Below are positions 24,045 to 34,256 of a stretch of DNA of 64,000 bases, in pieces. The DNA comes from Prevotella sp. Lineage in GTDB: Bacteria > Bacteroidota > Bacteroidia > Bacteroidales > Bacteroidaceae. The position numbers and the translations under genes were made by a program. The notes under the pieces are model-generated. The model was not told where the DNA came from. It worked only from the letters and a program-made list of their open reading frames with translations, and did no database searches. Position 1 is the first letter of the stretch, and every line of letters starts with the position of its first letter. The DNA is taken from contig JAFUFJ010000012.1 of the NCBI GenBank assembly GCA_017469955.1, positions 1 through 64,000 on the forward strand. Reading direction: 5' to 3'.

Positions 24045-24902
24045 CTAAGCATGGGCAGCATTGACGAAGGCTTTGATGCGGTCAATGCTGCGCAACCCTT
24101 CTGCCCTACCCATATCATAAGCCCGCTGCATCTCGTCAGGGTTATGCGACGTGTAGCCGATGGGTATGGGTTCTGACGGACGAATGACGAGCGTGCTGCC
24201 CTCGTTCTCTGCCTGTTCTACATAGCGAGTCTGCCCGTTGTACATCTCAGGACGGCGCTTCATAGCCTTCAAAAAATTGGGATAACGGCGAAGAACCAGG
24301 CGCATGAGGGGCAGCAGGCGGTTTTGCCGCTTCACGTATCCGAGGGGTTGCGTGAGAATAACCACGTTACGATCGTAGCCAAGGCTTTGGAAATACTGCA
24401 AGGGAATGGAGTCACTTACTCCGCCATCCAGCAGGTTGCGGCCTTCAAGCGACACCACTCTCGACGCCAAAGGCATCGATGCCGAGGCACGAATCCACTC
24501 ATAGCAGTCGTAATCTACCGAGTCGAGTCGCTTATAAACGGGCGCTCCGGTGTCGACATCCGTACAGACTACGTGAAACTCCATTGGGTTTTCCGCAAAA
24601 GTTTCCTTGTCAAAAATGTCCTCGTTGTCTGGCACATAATGGTAGGCATAGTCAGCTCCGAAGAGGTCGCCCGTCAGCAATAAGGAGCGCAAAGAGCAGT
24701 AACGCCAGTCGCGGGCGAAGCGTTTGTTGTAGCGAATGGCACGTCCTGCCTGGCGCGACTTGTAGTTACATCCGAAAGCTGCACCAGCCGAGACACCCAC
24801 AATGCCGTCGAAACTGATGCCGTTCTCCATCATTACATCCATGACACCCGCAGAAAACAACCCGCGAAGCGCCCCTCCCTCAAGCACAAGTCCAGTCTTC
24901 AT
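24045..24902 (-). CDS. patatin-like phospholipase
   Basis: A 285-residue cytoplasmic patatin-family hydrolase without signal peptide. Seen: oxyanion-hole motif EGGALRGLFSAG (residues 8-19), nucleophile elbow GVSAGAAFG (Ser near residue 39), and the catalytic Asp in LLDGGVSDSIP (about residue 160). A Ser-Asp dyad acting on acyl esters of lipids is expected. The relation is closest to the RssA/YjjU type of bacterial patatins. A -7-like box (TAATTTTG, minus, 24914-24907) lies immediately before the ATG, so the transcript may be nearly leaderless; the -33 box is poor. Confidence 0.9.
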   Translation of the reverse strand: MKTGLVLEGGALRGLFSAGVMDVMMENGISFDGIVGVSAGAAFGCNYKSRQAGRAIRYNKRFARDWRYCSLRSLLLTGDLFGADYAYHYVPDNEDIFDKETFAENPMEFHVVCTDVDTGAPVYKRLDSVDYDCYEWIRASASMPLASRVVSLEGRNLLDGGVSDSIPLQYFQSLGYDRNVVILTQPLGYVKRQNRLLPLMRLVLRRYPNFLKAMKRRPEMYNGQTRYVEQAENEGSTLVIRPSEPIPIGYTSHNPDEMQRAYDMGRAEGLRSIDRIKAFVNAAHA

Positions 24903-25025
24903 GCCACAAAATTAGGAAAAAAGCGACAGTTTTATGCACTTCTTGCATCTTTTTTTCGTAACTTTGCGTCAAATAAAACGTAAATAGTACGATAATGAAC
25001 AAACTGATAAAAAGAAAAGAACACT

Positions 25026-25343
25026 ATGCTTATCACAACAACTCCAACAATTGAGGGACGCCCAATACAGGACTATCGCGGCGTCGTTACGGGTGAAGTC
25101 ATCATCGGAGCCAATGTCATCAAGGACTTCATGGCCAGCCTTCGCGACTTCTTCGGCGGTCGAAGCCAGAGCTATGAGAAAGTACTCATCGAGGCAAAGG
25201 AGGCTGCTCTGAAGGAAATGGCCCAGCGTGCCACGGAACTTCGGGCCAATGCGGTGGTGGGAGTCGACATCGACTATGAGACCATCGGGGCGTCTGGTTC
25301 GATGATTATGGTAGCCTGCAGCGGTACGGCCGTCGTGATTTAG
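25026..25343 (+). CDS. YbjQ/UPF0145-family protein
   Basis: A 105-residue member of the YbjQ family: [19 protein letters not shown] at the start, then [29 protein letters not shown], [25 protein letters not shown] and a closing [13 protein letters not shown]. The family forms small beta-sandwich oligomers, sometimes annotated as heavy-metal binding; the role is not established. A TAACTTTG box at 24959-24966 probably drives it. A 19-codon open frame (24995-25054) overlaps its start in another frame; coupling through it is possible but unproven. Confidence 0.88.
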   Translation: MLITTTPTIEGRPIQDYRGVVTGEVIIGANVIKDFMASLRDFFGGRSQSYEKVLIEAKEAALKEMAQRATELRANAVVGVDIDYETIGASGSMIMVACSGTAVVI

Positions 25344-25361
25344 GGCTGCACACCTTATTAT

Positions 25362-25396
25362 AAAGGGTAGGACTCCACTGGAGTCCTACCCTTTTT
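25362..25396. terminator. bidirectional terminator
   Basis: AAAGGGTAGGACTCC (25362-25376) and GGAGTCCTACCCTTT (25380-25394) form a perfect 15-bp stem with a 3-nt loop. A T-run follows on the plus strand. It separates the convergent ybjQ-like and EEP genes. Confidence 0.9.
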
Positions 25397-25430
25397 CGTT
25401 TCGCTGCCCGGACTGCCGGGGGCTTTTTCT

Positions 25431-26351
25431 TTATTTCTTCTTGTAGTTGATTTTGGCCAATACGAGGTAATGGTCGGAGGGAAGACGGCGCTCATAGCGC
25501 TGGAAACGTATCTCACGCGGTGCGCCATTGCCTTGTATTTGCTCTTCATTAGGCTTCTCTGTCCAGTAGCAATTGGTCAAAACACCATAGTGATTGACCT
25601 CGAATCTGGGCGAGAGGAAGATGTGATCGATGCGGCTTTGGGTCTTCAGGTCGGGCCTGAAGGCATTGAATGTGCCGTTCTCGGCAAAGCGTTGTTTGGC
25701 AACAACGTATGAATCGTTGAGCACTCCCGACTGTGTAAATATGTCATAAATCTCGTCGCGCTGGTCGACATTGAAGTCGCCTGTGAGGATGACTGGTGTC
25801 TTACCATCGGTGAGTTCCTTGATTTTCTTGACGACAAGCTTCGCTCCTTCACGGCGAGCAACCTTGCCTACATGGTCCATATGGAGGTTGAAATAGTAGA
25901 ACTTCAGCTTAGTGCGCATGTCCTTGAACTTGCCCCATGTGCAGATGCGCACGCAGGCAGCATCCCATCCAAGGCCAGGTTTCTCGGGCGTTTCGCTCAA
26001 CCAGAAATTGCCTTCATCGAGCTTCTTGATGTAGTCTTTCTTGAAAAAGATGGCCGAGTGTTCTCCCAGTTCTTTGCCATCTTCACGGGCAACTCCGATG
26101 TAGCCATAGCCGTCAAGACCGTTGAGAAGGTCGTGGATCTGGTTGATCTTGGCTTCCTGTGTGCCGAAGATGTCGGGCTGTTCAAAGTTGATCATGTCGC
26201 AGATGACGGGCACGCGCTGTGTCCATCCGTTGCCTTCTTCGGTGTCGTCGTCGTTCTGATAGCGCACGTTGTACGATCCGACAAAAAGGCTTTGTGCGCT
26301 CAAGCACATGGCAAAGGCCAAGGCGAGCATGGTGAGTGTGTATTTCTTCAT
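25431..26351 (-). CDS. exported endonuclease/exonuclease/phosphatase family protein
   Basis: A 306-residue EEP-fold protein with signal peptide MKKYTLTMLALAFAMCLSA. Motifs: GSYNVRYQN (metal Asn), GTQEAKINQ (Glu), NLHMDHVG (His), TGDFNVDQ (Asp-x-Asn), SRIDHIF and SDHYLV (Asp-His). The length and the W-x-x-R-V-P-x-x-x-D segment fit the Bacteroidetes secreted EEP group often found alone or in carbohydrate loci. It is a single gene between two intergenic features. It is a second EEP enzyme beside the one at 12561-13379 but the two are only distantly alike. Substrate unknown. Confidence 0.87.
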   Translation of the reverse strand: MKKYTLTMLALAFAMCLSAQSLFVGSYNVRYQNDDDTEEGNGWTQRVPVICDMINFEQPDIFGTQEAKINQIHDLLNGLDGYGYIGVAREDGKELGEHSAIFFKKDYIKKLDEGNFWLSETPEKPGLGWDAACVRICTWGKFKDMRTKLKFYYFNLHMDHVGKVARREGAKLVVKKIKELTDGKTPVILTGDFNVDQRDEIYDIFTQSGVLNDSYVVAKQRFAENGTFNAFRPDLKTQSRIDHIFLSPRFEVNHYGVLTNCYWTEKPNEEQIQGNGAPREIRFQRYERRLPSDHYLVLAKINYKKK

Positions 26352-26475
26352 TTCTTAATGGTTTGTTGTTATGTTTTCGATTAGACCATGCAAAATTAGG
26401 AAAAAAATCGCGAACGGCCGTCGGCATGAATGAGAAATTGCTCCTTTCGGGGTGAATTTCCACCGTCTGCCGGTC

Positions 26476-26582
26476 GAGAAAGCTAAGGGTTTAGCCTGAG
26501 AAGTCTTAGAGTTATGGACGAGAAAGGATAGAGTTATTGCCAAGAAAGCTAAGACTTCTGGGGCTAAACCCTTAGCTTTCTC
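26476..26582. repeat. 107-bp lattice element (reference copy)
   Basis: Unit starts 26476, 26498, 26520, 26542, 26564. The terminal 21 bp are perfectly inverted (GAGAAAGCTAAGGGTTTAGC plus one base, against the complement at 26562-26582). Unit 2 and unit 4 also pair over 11 bp (AGAAGTCTTAG with CTAAGACTTCT). It sits between two genes on the minus strand. Confidence 0.9.
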
Positions 26583-26630
26583 GGCGTGAAGGGACGGGAG
26601 GGCGGAAATGAAGGGACCCGGTTTGCCTCC

Positions 26631-27101
26631 CTATTCGGTTATGTGCTGCCAGTCTTCGGTGATGCCGTACTTGTATTCGGCAGGTATTTCCAGGTCGTAT
26701 TCCGAAGGCCACTCCTCCTCTTGGGGCTTGAACGGGACGATGGTCCGGTCGATAACCTCCACTTTCACGGTGGCGATGCCCTGCATGATCATGCCCAGCA
26801 GCTGGGCCGCACGTCTCGAAAGATCGATGACTCTGCCACGGGCGTAGGGACCCCGGTCGGTCACTCTGACGATGACTACTTTGCCATTAGACAGATTGGT
26901 GACGCGCAACATGGTGCCGAAAGGATAGAAACGATGGGCACAAGTCATGCTGTCGGGATGCAGACGCTCGCCGCTTGCCGTGCGTCTTCCTTCGAATTTC
27001 TTGGCATAATAAGAGGCTTTACCTGTCTGAGTTTGTGCATGCAGACAGGCAAAGCCCATAACCGTTAAGAATACAATCAGTATAGTTGTCTTTAGGTTCA
27101 T
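26631..27101 (-). CDS. RlpA-like double-psi beta-barrel protein
   Basis: A 156-residue exported protein: signal peptide [22 protein letters not shown], then a double-psi beta-barrel with the RlpA hallmarks [19 protein letters not shown] and [20 protein letters not shown]. RlpA-type proteins bind or cut peptidoglycan strands lacking stem peptides. No SPOR domain follows, so septal targeting as in E. coli RlpA is not expected. The C-terminal 40 residues are acidic and unlike the core. The gene is single, between gdhA and the EEP gene on the same strand. Lytic activity is not certain since the Asp of the active site (D in TDRGPY) is present but other residues cannot be checked. Confidence 0.85.
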   Translation of the reverse strand: MNLKTTILIVFLTVMGFACLHAQTQTGKASYYAKKFEGRRTASGERLHPDSMTCAHRFYPFGTMLRVTNLSNGKVVIVRVTDRGPYARGRVIDLSRRAAQLLGMIMQGIATVKVEVIDRTIVPFKPQEEEWPSEYDLEIPAEYKYGITEDWQHITE

Positions 27102-27144
27102 CAAGTCTCGTTGCTCTCCCTTACGGGAGAATTGCGCGGCTTTG

Positions 27145-28482
27145 CTATACGATGCCCTGGGCCATCATGGCATTGGCGACCTTCATGAAGCCTGCAACAT
27201 TGGCACCCTTCACATAGTCGACATAGCCGTCGGCCTCGGTTCCGTACTTGACACACTGCTCATGGATGGACGACATGATGTAGTGGAGCTTCTCATCCAC
27301 TTCCTTGTCGCTCCAGCTCAGGCGTATGGAGTTCTGTGTCATCTCAAGTCCGCTGGTGGCAACACCGCCTGCATTGACGGCCTTTCCTGGCGCAAACAGC
27401 GTCTTTGCGGCAACAAACTTCTCGGCAGCCTCGGCCGTACATCCCATGTTTGACACCTCAGCCACACAGATAGGATGGTTGGCAAGGATGTTGTCGGCAT
27501 CGTTTCCGTTCAATTCGTTTTGCGTAGCACAGGGAAGATAGATGTCGGCCTTCTGCTCCCAGGGCTTCTTTCCTGCGAAGAACTTTGAACCGGGGAATTC
27601 GTCTTCATAAGGCTTGCAGACGTCATTTCCCGATGCACGCAGCTCTAACATGTAGTCGATCTTCTCGTCGTCAAGGCCGGATGGATCATAGATGTATCCG
27701 TCAGGACCACTGATGGTGATGACCTTTGCGCCCAGCTCTGTTGCCTTCTTAGCAGCACCCCAGGCCACATTGCCGAAACCAGAGATGGCCACTGTCTTGC
27801 CCTTTATGTCCTCTCCCTTGGTTGAGAGCATATGGTTGACGAAGTAGATGGCGCCGTATCCCGTTGCCTCGGGGCGTATGCGTGACCCGCCGAACTCGAG
27901 ACCTTTGCCCGTGAGCACTCCCTGGAATTGATGGGTGAGCTTCTTGTACATGCCGAAAAGGTAGCCGATCTCGCGGCCTCCCACGCCGATATCACCAGCA
28001 GGAACGTCCTCATCGGGACCTATATGGCGATAGAGTTCGGTCATGAATGCCTGACAGAAACGCATCACTTCGGCGTCGGAACGTCCGCGGATAGAGAAGT
28101 CACTACCGCCTTTTCCGCCACCCATCGGCAGCGTGGTGAGCGCGTTCTTAAAGGTTTGTTCGAAGCCGAGGAACTTCAGAATCGAGAGGTTCACCGACGG
28201 GTGGAAGCGCAGTCCTCCCTTGTAAGGGCCAATGGCGCTGTTATATTGGACGCGATAACCGATGTTCACATGCACCTCTCCTTTGTCGTCGGTCCAAGGA
28301 ACGCGGAACGTAATGATACGCTCTGGCTCGACCAAGCGCTCGATGAGCTTGGCTTTTTCGAACTCGGGATGCTGGTTGTAGACATCCTCTATCGAGATTA
28401 ACACTTCGCGCACAGCCTGAAGATACTCAAGCTCTCCCGGATGCTTTTGTTCCAGGTCTCGCATTATTTTCTCAACTTCCAT
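27145..28482 (-). CDS. gdhA: NADP-type glutamate dehydrogenase
   Basis: A 445-residue hexameric-type glutamate dehydrogenase. Seen: the substrate-binding segment [24 protein letters not shown] with its lysines, the catalytic [12 protein letters not shown] (Lys) and [17 protein letters not shown] (Asp), and the Rossmann segment [22 protein letters not shown]. It makes glutamate from 2-oxoglutarate and ammonium, the main ammonium entry step in many Bacteroidales. NADP preference follows from family length and likeness to E. coli GdhA. It is preceded by a near-consensus promoter at 28543-28574. Confidence 0.95.
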   Translation of the reverse strand: MEVEKIMRDLEQKHPGELEYLQAVREVLISIEDVYNQHPEFEKAKLIERLVEPERIITFRVPWTDDKGEVHVNIGYRVQYNSAIGPYKGGLRFHPSVNLSILKFLGFEQTFKNALTTLPMGGGKGGSDFSIRGRSDAEVMRFCQAFMTELYRHIGPDEDVPAGDIGVGGREIGYLFGMYKKLTHQFQGVLTGKGLEFGGSRIRPEATGYGAIYFVNHMLSTKGEDIKGKTVAISGFGNVAWGAAKKATELGAKVITISGPDGYIYDPSGLDDEKIDYMLELRASGNDVCKPYEDEFPGSKFFAGKKPWEQKADIYLPCATQNELNGNDADNILANHPICVAEVSNMGCTAEAAEKFVAAKTLFAPGKAVNAGGVATSGLEMTQNSIRLSWSDKEVDEKLHYIMSSIHEQCVKYGTEADGYVDYVKGANVAGFMKVANAMMAQGIV

Positions 28483-28542
28483 AAGTAGATTTTTAATAAT
28501 TGTTATTATTAGTAGTATGTCATAATGTCACTTTGGACACCG

Positions 28543-28574
28543 CAAAATTAAGTCTTTTCTGCATTATCACCAAA
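28543..28574 (-). promoter_or_regulatory. promoter of gdhA
   Basis: On the minus strand TTTG (28574-28571), 20 bases, TAATTTTG (28550-28543), with a leader of about 55 nt. Between this and the next promoter (28575-29010) I find no gene; a minus-strand frame to 28943 crosses the promoter and looks spurious. Confidence 0.7.
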
Positions 28575-29010
28575 TAAATTTGCAAAAAAATGCCGGTCTC
28601 GGTGGCATTTTGTTTCGCAAGACGACAGTTGAAATGAGGTCGAAAGGACTGCCAAAGGCTTTTCTTTGCCCCTGTCCATGCCACGACAGGGTGACAGATG
28701 CAGAAAGAAGGGATGATTTTCTGGAGCAGGACCGTTAATAATATATAAAAGAACGCGCACGGGAAAACCGGAAAATGAAAAAAGTTGTAAATTTACATCA
28801 TGTGCATCAAACGCGAGAACGCCCTCCCGAAAACGCGTCTTACAGGGCTCAGAAGAAGCTGTTTTCGTCTCTGAAACGCATGATATGAGCCTTATACAAA
28901 GGAATATTATTGAAAACAGCAACCAGCTGACAATCAACAACATGAAAACAATCGAAGGAAAATACGGTTATACAAACAAGATTTCTTTTTCAAAGAAAGA
29001 AGAAAAAGCG

Positions 29011-29018
29011 TAACTTTG
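29011..29018 (+). promoter_or_regulatory. -7 box for the second susCD operon
   Basis: TAACTTTG lies 84 bp before the SusC ATG. The -33 position holds only a T-run, not TTTG, so the promoter may need an activator or an alternative sigma factor. Confidence 0.45.
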
Positions 29019-29101
29019 CATCGTAACTGAAACACACAAGGGGCCGAAAGCCCGACGACCTAAATCCGGAAGAAAATTTTTGAAATACAAAACTTAATAG
29101 C

Positions 29102-32100
29102 ATGAAACAAAAAACTAAGATCTGCCACACTGCATGGACTCAGCGACTGACTGCAGCCTTCTGTCTTGCGCTTGCCCTTAGTGTGCAGGCAACAACAGCT
29201 CCTGTCTGGGCAGGAACGACCGCTGTGCAGCAGGAACAGCCTAAGCACAACGAAGTGACTGGACTGGTGACCGACCAGCAAAAAGAACCGCTGGTGGGCG
29301 TCACCGTGACTATCGTCGGCGGAGACGCTACGACTGTCACCGACATTGACGGCCTTTTCCGCATCAAAGCCGACAAAGGTCAGACGCTGGAATTCAGCTA
29401 CGTCGGCTTTAAAAAGAAGCAAATCAAGCTGACCGGAGCTAAACTGATCAACGTCATGCTTGACGAAGAGACTTCAGAAATGGCCGAAGTCATCGTCACG
29501 GGTTTCAGCAGTCAGAAGAAGGCTTCTATCGTAGGCTCGATCGAAACCATTAAGCCTGACGAGCTGAAGTTTGGCACGGGTCGCACGCTATCCAACAATC
29601 TGGCCGGCAAATTGAGCGGTATTATTGGAGTACAACGCTCAGGAGAGCCAGGCTACGACGACTCCAATTTCTGGATTCGAGGCATCTCAACTTTCTCAGG
29701 AAACAACTCTCCGCTGATCTTGATCGACGGTATTGCACGCGACCTGAACAACGTCGACGTGAACGAAATCGAATCGTTCTCGGTATTGAAGGACGCCTCG
29801 GCCTCGGCCATGTATGGTGTAAGAGGTGCAAACGGCGTGATCGTCATCACGACGAAACGCGGCAAGATTGGCGCTCCACAAGTAAAATTCCACGTCGAGC
29901 ATGCCATCAATCAGCCCACCAAGATGCCCGAATTTCTCGATGCTCCCGACTATATGACCCTGCTCAACGAGCTTGCCCTGCAGGACGGAGCTGTGCAACC
30001 TTTCACAGAAGAGCAGATCAATCGCACCCGCTCGGGATATGATCCAGACCTCTATCCCAACGTGAACTGGATCGACGAGATTACGAAAGACTATGCCTAT
30101 ACAACGAGAGGAAACGTTGACGTGAGCGGAGGTTCGGACTTCCTCCGCTACTCAATAGTGGCATCTTACTTCAAAGAGTCAGGCATACTTGAACAGGACA
30201 AGAACCTGCCAGTTGACAATGCTACGAACAATCAGCAGTTCAACTTGCGCACAAACATCGACATGGACGTGACAAAAACCACGCTGTTGAGGGTCAACAT
30301 CGGTGGCTATCTGAACCGTTTCAAGAAGCAACGCTGCTCGACAGACGAAGCTTTCAACCAGGCCTTCATGACCCTTCCCTTCGTACATCCTACCCGTTAT
30401 AGCGACGGAGCCATACCCCGCATTTCCAACCGTGCCAACCCTTGGCTCACCGCTACGCAGGGTGGCTACGACTTTATGACGTCGTCCAAGATCCAAACGC
30501 TTTTCTCTGTGGAGCAAGACCTGCGCCAAATCACCAAAGGACTCAAGCTGAAGGGGACGTTTAGTTTCGACCGCTGGAACCGTAGTAGCCGGTCAAGAAC
30601 GGCCAACCCTCCGGTGGTTCTTCCTGCGACAGGACGCGATGTTGAAGGAAACCTCATCTATGTGCAGTCGTCACCGGGCGACGAGTCGATGGGCTTCACA
30701 ACCGGTACTGAATATGGAAACAGCAACGTCTACATGGAAGCCGACATCATGTATAACCGCAGATTTGGCCTGCATGACATTGATGCGCTGTTCCTTTACA
30801 ACCAGAATTCTTATGATGACGGCAGTATTCAAGACTACAGGAAACAGGGAATTGCCGGCCGTCTCTCCTATACTTATGACAACCGATATGTAGCAGAGTT
30901 TAACTTTGGCTACAACGGATCAGAGAACTTTGCCAAAGGAAAGCGCTTCGGATTCTTCCCATCGTTTGCCGTTGGCTGGCTGTTAAGCGAGGAAAAATTC
31001 ATGGAACCCGTCCATGACGTGTTCAACAAAATCAAGTTCCGCGCCAGCATCGGACAGGCCGGTGACGATAATATCGGCGGTCGGCGCTTCGCCTACCTCA
31101 CCACACTCTACACCAATCAAGAGGGTTACACATGGGGAACCACAGGACAGCGGTCCTACAGTGGCATCACTGAGGGCGAAATCGGCGTAAGCAGCCTGAC
31201 ATGGGAGACCGTAACCAAGAAGAACTTCGGTGTCGAACTCGGTCTTTGGGATCTATTAGACATCAACTTCGACCTATTCAGAGAGAACCGCAAGAACATC
31301 TTTATGCAGCGTTCAATCGTACCTACGCAAAGCGGTTTCGTACAGACTCCCTGGGCAAACTTTGGCAAGATGACCAACGGAGGCGTAGAGTTCACGATCA
31401 ACCTTCATAAGCAATGGAACCGAGATTTCTTCACCTCATTCTACGGGAACTTTACCTATGCGAAGAACAGAGTTGACGAAATTGACGAAGCCGAAGTGAA
31501 GAAAGGCACCTACAGAGGGCAGACTGGACGCTCACGTAACGAACTGTGGGGACTCACAGCCGAAAGACTTTTCACTGAAGAGGACTTCAATGAAGACGGA
31601 ACTTTGAAATTTGGCATCCCCCAACAGAACGTCGGAGCAACGACCTTACACCCCGGTGATGTGAAATATGTCGACATGAACGGTGACAATGTGATCAATG
31701 AAGAAGACGAAGGATACATAGGCGGAACCATCGACCCACGCATCGTTTACGGTTTCGGAGGCGTGATATCATGGAAGAACATCGACTTCAACTTCTTCTT
31801 CCAAGGAACAGGCGACACCTACCGGATTATCGGTGGCGGAGCGTCTGTGCCTTACTTCCTCCCAGGAGGAGGCACAACTACCGAGGGTAATGCCTATGCC
31901 TATAACATTAATGACCGCTGGACTGACGACAACCAAGACCCATATGCCTTCTGGCCTCGCCTGACTTATGGACCTAATGTCAACAACTGCCGAGCTTCTA
32001 CCTGGTGGAAAAAAGACATGAGCTTCCTGCGTTGCAAGACCATTGAAGTAGGATACACATTGCCAAAGGCTTGGACGGAGCACATCTACTCCAAGGGATG

Positions 32101-32236
32101 CCGTGTATTTGTCAGCGGAAACAACCTGTTCTGCCTCTCGTCGTTCAAGCTTTGGGACCCAGAAATAGGAACCGACAACGGCTTGCGCTATCCGATGAAT
32201 CGTTCTATACTGTTTGGTATTGACCTCAACTTCTAA
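29102..32236 (+). CDS. SusC/RagA-family TonB-linked outer-membrane transporter
   Basis: A 1044-residue transporter. Signal peptide to about residue 38 (ending APVWAG), carboxypeptidase-regulatory-like domain at about 50-125 (VTGLVTDQQKEPLVGVTV), then the plug with IRGISTFSGNNSPLILIDG and FSVLKDASASAMYGVRGANG, and a barrel ending FGIDLNF. It differs clearly from the SusC at 15134-18298, for example in the plug, so it should have another ligand. It heads a plus-strand unit with SusD, two SusE-like lipoproteins and a surface beta-helix protein. Gaps are short (51, 31, 101 and 29 bp). Confidence 0.94.
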   Translation: MKQKTKICHTAWTQRLTAAFCLALALSVQATTAPVWAGTTAVQQEQPKHNEVTGLVTDQQKEPLVGVTVTIVGGDATTVTDIDGLFRIKADKGQTLEFSYVGFKKKQIKLTGAKLINVMLDEETSEMAEVIVTGFSSQKKASIVGSIETIKPDELKFGTGRTLSNNLAGKLSGIIGVQRSGEPGYDDSNFWIRGISTFSGNNSPLILIDGIARDLNNVDVNEIESFSVLKDASASAMYGVRGANGVIVITTKRGKIGAPQVKFHVEHAINQPTKMPEFLDAPDYMTLLNELALQDGAVQPFTEEQINRTRSGYDPDLYPNVNWIDEITKDYAYTTRGNVDVSGGSDFLRYSIVASYFKESGILEQDKNLPVDNATNNQQFNLRTNIDMDVTKTTLLRVNIGGYLNRFKKQRCSTDEAFNQAFMTLPFVHPTRYSDGAIPRISNRANPWLTATQGGYDFMTSSKIQTLFSVEQDLRQITKGLKLKGTFSFDRWNRSSRSRTANPPVVLPATGRDVEGNLIYVQSSPGDESMGFTTGTEYGNSNVYMEADIMYNRRFGLHDIDALFLYNQNSYDDGSIQDYRKQGIAGRLSYTYDNRYVAEFNFGYNGSENFAKGKRFGFFPSFAVGWLLSEEKFMEPVHDVFNKIKFRASIGQAGDDNIGGRRFAYLTTLYTNQEGYTWGTTGQRSYSGITEGEIGVSSLTWETVTKKNFGVELGLWDLLDINFDLFRENRKNIFMQRSIVPTQSGFVQTPWANFGKMTNGGVEFTINLHKQWNRDFFTSFYGNFTYAKNRVDEIDEAEVKKGTYRGQTGRSRNELWGLTAERLFTEEDFNEDGTLKFGIPQQNVGATTLHPGDVKYVDMNGDNVINEEDEGYIGGTIDPRIVYGFGGVISWKNIDFNFFFQGTGDTYRIIGGGASVPYFLPGGGTTTEGNAYAYNINDRWTDDNQDPYAFWPRLTYGPNVNNCRASTWWKKDMSFLRCKTIEVGYTLPKAWTEHIYSKGCRVFVSGNNLFCLSSFKLWDPEIGTDNGLRYPMNRSILFGIDLNF

Positions 32237-32287
32237 ACGAATGAAAAAGAGAAATGGCAAAGAACGGAAAAAGATGAATGAAAACAA

Positions 32288-34225
32288 ATGATGAAAGATA
32301 TGGAAAAGATTAAAATTGCAACATATGTCGTGGCTGGGATACTTGCCATGAATCTGGCCACTTCATGCTCCGACTTCTTAGACAAAGAGCCCGATACCGA
32401 GCTGAATACCGAGATGGTGTTTGAGAATCGTGACAAGGTATACTCGTGGATGGCCTATGTCTATAACATCATTCATACCCCAGATAAGTGGGCGTTGACC
32501 TCCGACGGATATGAAATTCTTGCCGACGACCTCGTGGCATCAAAACGTTGGGAACAATGGGACTGGCGCGAAGTGCTCGGCAAAATATACGGACAATGGA
32601 CCATCAACTCGACCTGGGGGGGCAACCTTTGGCACATGATGCCTCGATACATCCGCCACGGATATATATTTGAAGAGATGGCACACGCACTGCCAGAAGA
32701 CAACCTTCCACAAGGAGAAATTGACAACATGAAGAATGAAATCAAGTTTCTCTGCGCTTACGGATGGTGGCTTTTGGCAGAAAACTACGGTGGAATCCCA
32801 TTCAAACCTGACTATATCGCACCGACAGACTTTACTCTTTCAGAACTGATGGTAGGGCAATCGAAATTCGATGACGTGGTGAACTATTGCGACCAACAGA
32901 TGCTTGAGGCAGCAAATGCACTACCTGCCGTCTATGATGATCCGTCAAAATACGGACGTATCAATAAGATAATGGCACTCACCGTGCGTGCAAGAATGCT
33001 GCTTTTTGCAGCAAGTCCCTTGGTGAATGGGAACAAGATGTATGCCGACTATCGCAACAATGAGGGAGAACAGATATTCAATATGACATACGACCACCAG
33101 AAATGGGTAAAGGCAGTTGAGGCTTGCAAGTTATGTATTGACGAAGCAGAGAAAGCCGGTTACGAGCTTTACAAGGAGTCTGGTCCCGATGGAGGCATTG
33201 ACCCGTTCATGTCAACATACAACGTTCACATCAAGAAATGGAGCGAAGGCAACCATGAAATCACATTCCCTGTGACTAAAGGGAATGCTTATCGCGACAC
33301 GTATCTTCGCGTTACGTCAGTACGCGACTACAATGGAGGCAATGGTTTGGGTGTATACCAAGGTTTAGTCGATGCATTCTTCACCGAGAACGGATTGCCT
33401 ATCGACGATCCTAATTCAGGGTATACCGAAACAGGCTTCTCGACTTCCGTAGAGTCTCGCCCCGAAATAACGAAATGGTCATACGGGACTGGCGTTGAAG
33501 GTGAAATCACTGCACGCGGTACTTATAATATGTATTGCCACCGAGAGCCCCGTTTCTACAACGCAGTGTCATTCCACAACTCGTGGTTAGCTGTTGCAGG
33601 CCGTCCATATAATTTCCTGTTCGGCGGTGCAGACAATATCCAAAGTTCATCTCCTCATGATGCTCCTCAAAACGGATACTTAGCCCGCAAGGGATTGTGC
33701 GTGACTGATGACTACAAGAGTGGTTCGATAACTGATCGCCAAGCATTCATCTATCGTCTGGCTTTCACCTATCTTGACTATGCAGAAGCCTTGAATGAAA
33801 CATACGATGAGGCTTCACGAAGGAATGAAGCCATAGAGTATGTGAACCGCATTCGAGAGCGTGCCGGAGTGCGCCAGTATACATTCAGTGTCGTAGATGC
33901 CGATGACGAAGAGTATATTCATATTGAAAACACCCAGGAATCGGTACGCAAGGCCATACGGATGGAGCGACGTGTAGAACTGAGTTGCGAGAACAACCGC
34001 TGGTATGACATTCGCCGATGGATGATTGCCGAGGATATTCCCGAGATGACGGGCGACTGCATGGGCATGAATTCACAAGGAAGGACACGCAATGAGTTCC
34101 ACCATCGCACCGCCACTCCTGGCCAAACTCGCGTATGGAAGAAACAATATTATTGGTTCCCCATCTATATTGACGAATATGAAAAGAATCCTAATCTCGT
34201 GGAAGGCCCATTCTGGGTTGACTAA
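32288..34225 (+). CDS. SusD/RagB-family outer-membrane lipoprotein
   Basis: A 645-residue SusD-type lipoprotein, longer than usual (about 500-560). The lipobox is LATSC (Cys27 with this start), followed by SDFLDKEPDTELN. Starts at 32291 or 32300 are equally possible. Typical SusD parts are the N-terminal TPR region with FLCAYGWWLLAENYGGIPF, then RARMLLFAASPLVNG and the C-terminal FTYLDYAEALNETYD ... IRMERRVELSCENNRWYDIRRW. It should form the lid of the preceding SusC. The additional length comes from loops in the ligand-binding half. The ligand cannot be named. Confidence 0.93.
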   Translation: MMKDMEKIKIATYVVAGILAMNLATSCSDFLDKEPDTELNTEMVFENRDKVYSWMAYVYNIIHTPDKWALTSDGYEILADDLVASKRWEQWDWREVLGKIYGQWTINSTWGGNLWHMMPRYIRHGYIFEEMAHALPEDNLPQGEIDNMKNEIKFLCAYGWWLLAENYGGIPFKPDYIAPTDFTLSELMVGQSKFDDVVNYCDQQMLEAANALPAVYDDPSKYGRINKIMALTVRARMLLFAASPLVNGNKMYADYRNNEGEQIFNMTYDHQKWVKAVEACKLCIDEAEKAGYELYKESGPDGGIDPFMSTYNVHIKKWSEGNHEITFPVTKGNAYRDTYLRVTSVRDYNGGNGLGVYQGLVDAFFTENGLPIDDPNSGYTETGFSTSVESRPEITKWSYGTGVEGEITARGTYNMYCHREPRFYNAVSFHNSWLAVAGRPYNFLFGGADNIQSSSPHDAPQNGYLARKGLCVTDDYKSGSITDRQAFIYRLAFTYLDYAEALNETYDEASRRNEAIEYVNRIRERAGVRQYTFSVVDADDEEYIHIENTQESVRKAIRMERRVELSCENNRWYDIRRWMIAEDIPEMTGDCMGMNSQGRTRNEFHHRTATPGQTRVWKKQYYWFPIYIDEYEKNPNLVEGPFWVD

Positions 34226-34256
34226 AACGATGTTTCAAATTTAAAAGAACTGCAAT

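Noticed and set aside
24995-25054. A 19-codon frame overlapping the start of the YbjQ-like gene
   Set aside because: Too short to separate from chance; mentioned only as a possible coupling frame.
26476-26582. Simple Rho-independent terminator or classic MITE with target duplication
   Set aside because: There is no consistent T-run after the element, and no clear target-site duplication is visible at any copy.
28548-28943. A 131-codon minus-strand frame upstream of gdhA
   Set aside because: Its 3' end covers the gdhA promoter, and its composition is unlike that of neighbouring proteins.
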